A stretch of DNA of 64,000 bases, from NCBI GenBank assembly GCA_949128115.1, contig OX421961.1, positions 127,289,050 to 127,353,049 on the forward strand, in the 5' to 3' direction. Under the pieces are notes generated by a model. The model did no database searches and was not told where the DNA came from. It saw only the letters and a list, made by a program, of their open reading frames with translations. Numbering within the stretch: the first letter of the stretch is position 1; each line of letters begins with the position of its first letter. Positions 24,601-33,600 of the stretch are shown in pieces. The position numbers and the translations under genes are program-made. The stretch comes from Anaspis maculata. Taxonomy: Eukaryota > Arthropoda > Insecta > Coleoptera > Scraptiidae.

Positions 24601-27600
24601 ACATGTGGTGTAGAATGGTGGAGGATTCCTTAATAGGACCACCCTTATTTTGAGGCTGACTGATTGGAAAATGTATCTCGATTTCCTCTAGAACGTTAAT
24701 CAAGTGCAACCTACTCATAAAATTGATGACTTGCATAATGATGGCCACCTCGCTCAGACTTCCCGAAATGACAATCGAAGACTATTACGCATTAACAGAT
24801 AATACTTGATCATCATCATGGATTCATTTATTCAACAATGAATAAAATAAATTTTTTCAACAATAACAAATTATAGCAGATTTTTCTTATTTGTTAATTA
24901 TTACAAACCTCAAAAACGCATGCGCAAATGTAATGAATTTGTCAAGAAGTATCTTACTGACAAATATTTAGAAAAAAATACAAAAACTAGCTAATAGCTT
25001 GATTGCAAGAACAGCAGCAAAAACAATTGAATGGAATTTCAATTAGTACAACCCTGTTTCTTCTTAATTATGCTTTTCGCTAGGCGCTATGTTGTCTAAG
25101 TAGAAGATTTGATGGAACTGGAGTATCTATGTAGATCATATCAAACTTCTTCAATTTTTATGCCCGGTAAAAGTTTTACCTCTAGTGCATAAGCTGTTTT
25201 CCAATTTTTTTGCCCGAAAACCTCAAGTGTGCCGTCAGACTTGAAGAGTCATTTGTGTGGAGTTTTTTCTCAGCTTTATGAATATGGTAACTATTTTTTT
25301 GAATTATGCTCAAAAAACGTAATTTTGGGCACGAAAACCTAAATAATTTTTCTTTACTCCGATCCTGGAATTCTTTCTACTTGCTATGACTTTTCATGAA
25401 GTATCAGTGAGGGAACGTAACATGAAAATTTCAATCGATTATACGAAACCGTTGCGAAAATATTGCACTTTGAAAATTGTGACTAAAAGTACAAAACACC
25501 CTATATCTTCGTAACCAATGGTCAAATTTTGTTATCTCTTGTTGGTCTCAACTCATCTTGGAGTCCTCTATCCAGTGTTGAAGTTTGTCACATAGATCAC
25601 GGAGCAGCCTGTATACCAAGGTTGAGAAGTGAGCTATTATAGTGTGGGCACCGTCTAAATCACAAGCCGCGTAGCGGCGAAGGAGATATGTGCGAAGGCT
25701 ATAATAGCCTTCTCAAGCGCGGTTTACATACGATTTTACCCACAAACAACAAGTAACTGATACGTTTAGGCAGCAGTCACACTGGAGCCATCACCACCCA
25801 CTACCACCCACTACCACCCACCACCACCCACCACCACCAAGCAAAATAATCCGCCCTGGTCTCACTGAGCCACCGTCCATCGTCCACCGGTAACCACCGT
25901 GTCCCCCTCCTGAATTTGACATAATCCTGTTTTATATAATCCGTACTGCAATTCTGTAGCGAAAGTTGCCTTAAAACCACGATTTTAGGCAACATTCGCT
26001 ACATCAGTGTACTGCGGAATGTATTTCATACTCCCAGGGACTTTTCTCACACGATTCAAGAATAGCGGCCCAGCTCATGTCATGACAATATTGACAAGTT
26101 CTCTGATTGCAATGATTTCGTCTGATGACTCAGATATCGACGAAGCTGTAGCTTTATACTACATTTCGAAAAAAATCCGTAAAAAACGCCGGAACATATG
26201 GGACGCACCCATATGTTCCGGCGTTTTTTACGGATTTTTTTGTCTCTCGATAGAGAACAACTAGGAGAATTTCATCAATTAGTGCCGCAGCTTGTTGATG
26301 ATGAAGAACAATTTTACAGTTATTACCACTGTTATTACCGTATGAACAAGAAATGTAACAATTTGTTAGTGACAAAAGTGAAACCTTTGTTCTCTTCGGG
26401 ACATACACATTGTATGTTGTATGTATGCACAAAATGTTTGTTCTGCATGCGCATCAAGATGCGCATTGGATGCGCATTGTTAACCACCGACCACTGACCA
26501 CCACTTTGGAAATTTCAAACACATGGCCACCGGTGGTCACTGGGCGGTGGTAAGAGGTGGCTGCAGTGTGACCAGCATCATTACATTGCGTGCGTTTGAT
26601 TTTTGGTTGATGGTAGTGGGTGATGGTGGGTGGCTCAGTGTGACTGCTGCCTAACTGTCATCTATCCGGTATGTAATGATTCACTTCCCGTGCATATAAT
26701 ACGCGAAGAAAGTGACAGGTGCGTTCAGCTTTCTTTGATTGTTTCGTTGACACTTTGACTTGACGCCGCTGTCAAGACGAAAATAAAAACGGCTGGGATT
26801 TGCAAGTCACCATAAAAAACAGATTTAAAAGCACTGAAGCCTATTGGAAGACACCTTCCCCTGGCGATTTTCTTGAGATTCTTTCCAGAAAATTTCAGGC
26901 CGGTCCAAACTGCAGTTTTCAAATAGGACTGAAGCCTAGCAAATTTAGTATTATTGGTAGTCTTTTTTATAATGAATAATGATAGTGTTTCGCAGCATGG
27001 AAGAATCCGTCCAAAGCGTCGAAGACTTTATATTTTTTGCCAATCCATCAAAATAGGATATCATGACGTTTTCACTAATGTCTGCGTCCTTGCGGCGGGT
27101 CGAATTGCCCTCAGCAGTAATAACGCATTTCCCGTGTCGGTATGTATAAAATACTAATTTTTCACTACTAGCAAAGTAGATTCGATTCGTGAAGTTCCAA
27201 AATTTTATAAAAAACGCTCCACATTCATTGTAGATTTCAATTAATCATTTTAATTTCATAGTTTCGTACACCAATATTGAAAGTTAACACAAAAAAATAT
27301 TGTAGTGCACCTAAAATTTCACAAATAATTTGTTTGAATGTTAGATACCATTTTTTATATTCAAAGGAAACGTTTCATTGAAATTAAATTCAATGATCAT
27401 TTGGGGAAGTTCAGGAACAACGAAAATGGCAACAGCGCTCAAAACAACAAGATATCGGCGCCAAACTGTCACTTGTGACAATTATGATCACACTTCTCGT
27501 TTCTACCTGACCTACATTTCATTTGCTCATGTTTTGACGAAAGAACAGAACCTGTTGAAAATGGCTGTACCGAGAAGAAAGTTCAAAGAAGCTAAGTTTT

Positions 27601-30600
27601 CAAAATTTGGAGCCTTCAAGCATGCGCACCTGCCTAAACAAAGTAGCCTGTTCTGCAAGAAGTTGTGAAATCTCACTTCACGACCTCTAGACAGGTCAAT
27701 AATAGTATACTTCACAGCTAGTACCTACTGCTAGTAGTGAAAATAGTTATTTATGTAGTAAGAGCGTAAAGCGACTGTTTTAGGCCCGACGTATGTAAGT
27801 TGTGCCCGAGCATAGCGAGGGCACATTCAGACAGAGGGCCTAAAACAGGCTTTACGCTTGAGCTGCATACAACGTTTTTTACACGACCCATTATTTTTTT
27901 GAATTTGATTTTGAACCATAAAAGCCGAAAAACTAAAAAACGATTATAGATCGATCTAGTTAGCAATGACATTATGGGCACCTATGATTTTGTTTTTACT
28001 TGTCATTTAATAATTTAATAATTATCACTAGCGTCAGTGTCTTTTTTATTGAAAAGCACCCAGCAAGAATTTTCGTTTTTGAGGCGCTGCACTCCTCCCG
28101 CCGATGGCGATGGCTTCTCGAGTCACACTTGATCTTCTGCCGGAGAAGTCCAAAAAAAAACATGAGAACGTAGGTATACCTATACTTAGCTGAAAAATCC
28201 AAGGTGGTGAAGCCTTCTACTTTGTGGTCCGTGTTTTTCATGTTGAAGACAACCCTTCCAGTTAAGGACGACACGAATTTTACCGCAAAGTTACAGCCCA
28301 CGTAAAGAGACAGGCAGACGGATACCTACAAACCAAAATATTCATTTGGCTACACGTTTTATGATGGCAACCACGGCTTCGGGCCTGAAATCGCGCTCTT
28401 GTATCGAAAACGGCTATTCAAATTTAGTATTCGCTTCCCCCCTCAAGAAAACTGAGCACGGAACTCTAGAGAAATAGGAATCCGGCCAGAGCCGTCAACG
28501 CACATAACCTCACTTTTGGAGTTTCGAATATGTGTATTTTCAAAGCAAACAACTCAACGAGAAGCTTAATAAGTGAAACCATACACCCTTCCCCGCCTTT
28601 GGGGGTGTCCCAAATGCCTCTGAGCTGTGCATTTCAACAAATTTATTAGTTTGTGACATTTAATAATAATTACAGGCATTTGTTTTTTGACGCTTAAAAA
28701 CCCAAAGCCCGAGGGCGTAAAAGTGAAAATTTTACGCCCTCGGGCTAAATGAGCCACTTTACGCCTGAAAATGAGGGTAAAAAGGCTCACTTTACACCCA
28801 ATCGTGTAAAAATGTATATTACATACTGATGTCCAGACGGGCGTGGCGTGCTGGCACAAACGGCGTCGAGGTGTGGACCGGAGTAGCTGCCGGTGCCGGG
28901 GGAAGCGCTGGGTCTTCGATAGCGGGCGATGCCCGCTCGGCGGGTGGTTCTGGACGGTGGCCCCCGAGGGGGCCGGTGCTTTGGCCCTGAAAAGGGCCAA
29001 TGGTTTCTTCTTGGAGGTCAGGTTCCATGGCTTCGGCGCTGCGAATGATGTCACTTTGGCTCTAACGAAAAGGCGGCTTCGGTTAGGGAAGGACTGAACC
29101 CCGTTCACTATACAACACCGGCTTATATAGTGAACGGGCGACGAGGACTGGCTCCTCCCTCTGGCCAATCCGGTAACACCACCCGGTTCTCTGAAGGCAT
29201 CCTTTGCAGCGTCGGGTCTACTGGCGCAATCGATGGAGCCTGGCCAGCATCTCCCGTAGTTCGTCGGGATTCTCGCCGTCGTCTTCGGACGGTTCTTCGG
29301 GCGGCGCGTCGTCGGAATCGTCGTCGGCGTCGCTATTGTCGTCGGTGTCGCTGTCTGGCACGAATGGATCGGGATTCCCAGCTGGTGCCGGCCTGAGTTG
29401 GTCCACGTGGATGTTGACATGGGCCCCATCTCGGGCCACGGTGTATATGGTGTCGCTAACTCGTGCGACGATGTCATGCGGGCCAGACCAGGTGGGTGCG
29501 AATATTTTCCCGTGCTGGCGGGTCTCTCTCGCCATCACATTGTCTCCTGGCCGAAATTCCACTGGTAATGGGGCCGGCTGGGCATACCTTTTCGCCTGGT
29601 AGTCTAGCTGCCGAGCGTAGACTCGCTGGTTTCGGGCCTGGCGCTCCGGTCTGGTTGGTGGTGGGTCTCGCGGCAGTTGATGTTCGGCTACCCGCATAAG
29701 CGGCTGTCCCAGCACGATTTTGGCCGGCGAGGTACCGGTACAGGCGTTGGTCCGGTTCCGGATGATGGCCAGGGCTCTGGGCACCATTCGGTCCCAATTT
29801 CGCTCGCTCTTGTTGTGTAGCAGGGCCCGCAGCACTTTCTTGAGCTCTTGGTTACTGCGCTCCACGGGGTTTGCGCGTTGGTGAAAAATCGCCGTGAACA
29901 GGAGCTCGATGCTGGCGTCGGTGCAAAATCGCTTGAACTCTCCGGAAGTGAAAATCGTCCCGTTGTCGGCAATGATTTTCTTCGGGTGACCGTAGCGCGG
30001 GAACACTTCGTCGGCCAGATAGGTGCGAAGGACGCGAGCGGTGACGGCGGGAAACGCCGCGGCTTCAATCCAGCGGCTGAACACGTCCTTCACAACCAGC
30101 AAGTATTTGTTCCCGGCGGCGGTCGCGTGATAGGGGCCCAACACGTCGATAGACAGCACTTCCCAAGGGTGCCGGGGCGAGTGTGCCTGCATCGGGGCCG
30201 GCTTCTGCTTCTGGCGCGACTTCACAGCCGAGCATATGACGCAGTCTCGAACGTGCGCCTGCACGTCCTGGTCCATGCGACGCCAGTAGTAGGTTCGCTG
30301 CAGTTGTAGCAATGTCTCCTCGCGTCCGGGATGGGCTGACTCCTGGGTGTCGTGGTAGGTGAATATGACCCGCCGAGTCATATTTCGTGGCACTACTAGT
30401 AGAGGCTGATGCGGGGTCCGGCGCCAGAGCAGGTTGTCCTCGACGACATAGTTCTCCAGCAGCGCACGCACGTCCTGGGTGTTGGGCTCTCGATGTTGGT
30501 ACATGAGCCAGGTCACTATATCGTGAGTGACGCTTGTTGACAAGCCCTGAGCCTTCACTACCTGTCCATACACATCGGCGACGGTGAGGGTGTTGACGAC

Positions 30601-33600
30601 CGGTGGCGGAAGCATCCGTGCTTCTTCAGCGGGGTGTTGGTCGAGCTCTTCTTCCGGGTGCCGGCTGAGGTGGTCAGGCAACTCGTTCGCCTTCCCGGCG
30701 ACATGTTCCACTTGGAACTTGAATTCCTGGAGCAGGAGCGCCCAACGGGTCAGCTTCGATTTCGTGTCGGAGTACCGGCTCAGCCACTGCAATGCCCGGC
30801 TGTCAGTCCGCAGGAGGAACGCCTTGTCTTCCAGATAGCAGCGGTACCGCTTGACGGCCCAAACAATTGCCAACAGCTCCTGCTCATTGACGTGATAGCG
30901 ACGTTCCACGTCCCGGAACTTGGCGCTGGCGTAGCTGACAATCTGGCGCTGTCCGTCCTCCTCCTGGTATAGGACCGCTCCCATGCCAAGGGCGCTCGCG
31001 TCCGTCTGCAGCACGAAGGGCAAGTTCGGGTTTGGGCGGTGCAGCAGCAGCGGCTGGCTGGCGGCCTCCTGGACGCGTTCGAACGCCTCTTGTTGCGTGG
31101 CCGACCACGCGAACCTCTTCTTGGCGTCTAGGAGGTCGGTGAGCGGGGCCGTGAGGTAGGAGATCCCGGGGATGAATTCTCGCAGCCAATTCACGGTGCC
31201 CAGGAACGACTGCAGCTGCTTCTTGTTGCGGGGCGGTGCTGCGTTCTGCAGGTTCAGCACGTGTTGCGGCTGGCACTTGGTCACAGAGCCCTGGATAACG
31301 AACCCAAGGTAATCCAGCTCGGTGGTGGACAGCTGGCATTTTTCGGCAGATACCTGGAGACCATGGATCCGCAGTCGTTCGAACACAAGCCGCAAGTGCC
31401 GGAGGTGTTCTTCCTGGGTGTCGCTGTATACGAGGATGTCGTCCAGGTATACCTTGCAGAACGCATGCAAGTACCCTGGAAGTACCTCGGATGTCATCAT
31501 CTTCTGGAACGTCGTCGGAGCGTTCTTAAGGCCGAACGGCATCACGCGGAACTGGTAAAGCGCGCCGTCGGGCGTGCTGAAGGCGGTGTAGGGTTTGGAC
31601 TCCTCGGCCATGGGGATCTGCCAATAGCCGCTCTTCAAGTCAAGCACGCTGAATACCCGGGCGGTCCCCAGGTCCTTGATCGTGTCGGTGATGCGAGGCA
31701 GAACGGCAGGCTCGTCGACGGTAATCTCGTTCAGCTGTCGGTAGTCGATGCAGAACCTCGGCTTCTTCCCTGGTCGTTCGATGATGACCGGCGGCGAAGA
31801 ATAGGAGCTTTGGCTCAGCTCTATCACTCCGGCTCGGAGCATCTCTTCCACTTGCGTGTGTATCAGCTGCTTCTTTGCGGCCGAGGCGGGGTAAGGCCGG
31901 ACGCAGACGGGCTTGGGGCTGGTGAGATTCAACCGGTGGCGCGTCGTCAGCGTCGTTGACTGTCGCGGCTGGATGTCGAACAGGTCCTGGAACTCCTCCG
32001 TTAACTCCCGAACGGCCGGGTTGCTGCAGCTGGGCAGCGTGACGTCAAGGGTCAGTGAAGACGGGGCGCGGGCCTGCTCGAAGAACAGCGTCCGACGCTC
32101 CTGTCGGCCGAGGTACAGGCAGCATCGCTGCATGTCGAGAACGGCGTCGCAGTCCCGCAAAAACGGTACCCCCAGTATGCACTCCTCGCGGAGCTCTGCG
32201 AGGGGGGTGAAGGTAGCCAGCAGCGGCTGGTGCTCGCCGAGGCGGACTGGAAGCCTCTGGTCGGCGTAGCGGGTGATGTCGGTCTCGCCCACTGCCAGCT
32301 TGACGCGCGACTGGTGAGAGGCCGACAGCCTCGCGGCTAGGCCGGCTTGAATCAGGTTCGATCCGCAGCCAGTGTCCAGAAGGGCCGTCACGGTGACCCC
32401 TCCCACTTGGATTCGGACCTTGGGTAGCCAGGTGTCGGTGGCTACGGCTCTCAGGTAGACAGGTCGCTCGTTGGCCGGCTGGCCGGAGGCTGGCTCGGGC
32501 GGCAGGGTGTGTTGATGGCCGGCCGGGTCCTCGCTGGTCTGCTGGCCGGAAGTTGGCTCGGGCGGCCGGGCGTGTCGGTGACCAGACTGGTCGTCGCTGG
32601 CCGGCTGGCTCGAGCGGCAGGGTGTGTTGATGGCCAGACGGGTCCTCGCTGGTCGGCTGACCGGAAGTTGGCTCGGGCGGCCGGGCGTGTCGGCGGCCAG
32701 ACTGGTCGTCGCCGGCCGGCTGGCCGGAGGCGGGCTCAGGCGGCACGGCGTGTCGATGGCCAGACGGGTCCTCGCAGGCCTGCTGGGCTGTCAGGGTGCG
32801 GCGACCGGAGCCAGTGTCGCGAGTCTGGCCCCGGTCCGCTACTAGTTTTTTGGCGGCTGGTGGCAATCCCGCATCCAATGGTCTCCTTGGCAGCGTGGAC
32901 AGGGCGTAGGAGGGCCGCGCGGGTCTCGTCCGGCGACTGGTGCGGGAGCGATGGACTGCCTGGCCGGTGTCGCTGCTACGGAGGCTTGCCTGGTCGGTGG
33001 GCGAGGTGTGGCGGCCATTGGGTGACGCGGCCTGGCTTGTATGCATGCCTCGAGACTCGAGGCCAGTGTGACGAGCGACTCGACGTCTCGGATGTCCTTG
33101 CCTAGGAGGAAGGCACGCAGGTCCGCGAGCAGAAGTCCCGTGATGGCTTCAACGATGGTTGCTTCTGGAGTGTGAGGCTGCAGCCTCGCGTACAGCAGCT
33201 GCTTCCGCGTGATGAAAATTGCGGCCGGCTCGTTCGGAGATTGCCGGGTCGAGTATAGTTGTGCTATGAGCTCGTTCCGGAGGGCCGGGTTGTCGAAACG
33301 TTGGCGGAAGCGTCGTACAAACGTGGGGAACGATACCGCCAAGTTTCGGTATGGCTCGGCCCATTTTGCTGCATCGTGTCTCAGCGCTCCGATGGCTGCT
33401 TGTCGCTGGTCTCGGTCCTGTGTGATGCCGCTGTCTCTGAAGTGAGCGGCCAGCTCCCTCAGGAAGCTTTCGGGGTCTTCCATGGGCTCGCCCGCGAATG
33501 TAGCGGTGAAACGCCGCGGCTGGGCGTTGCAAACCAGCAAGCGCAACACTTCGGCAGGGATGGCGACGTTGCAAGGCTGGGCTGCTGGCGGCTGGTCCAA

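Larger units (their letters stand above)
25769..26651 (+). mobile_element. PIF/Harbinger-like element, defective
   Basis: Inverted ends GGCAGCAGTCACACTGGAGC / GGCTCAGTGTGACTGCTGCC. The flanks are TTA on the left and TAA on the right, so the target duplication is TA or eroded. (CACCCACTAC)-type repeats lie just inside each end. The interior encodes the N-terminal part of a Harbinger-type nuclease. Confidence 0.7.
26652..28826. other. Intronic stretch, no gene identified
   Basis: Part of intron 3 of dehydrogenase B. It contains hairpins at 27764-27857 and 28706-28746 and unrecognised ORFs at 27378-27668 and 27996-28301. Confidence 0.4.

Noticed and set aside
28843..29097. ORFs within the LTRs, duplicated at 33.8-34.1 kb
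   Set aside because: They are the same LTR sequence read in other frames; only the minus-strand frame continuous with gag is meaningful.
29848..32269. Several long plus-strand ORFs opposite pol
   Set aside because: GC-rich antisense shadows of the gypsy pol gene, with no domains of their own.
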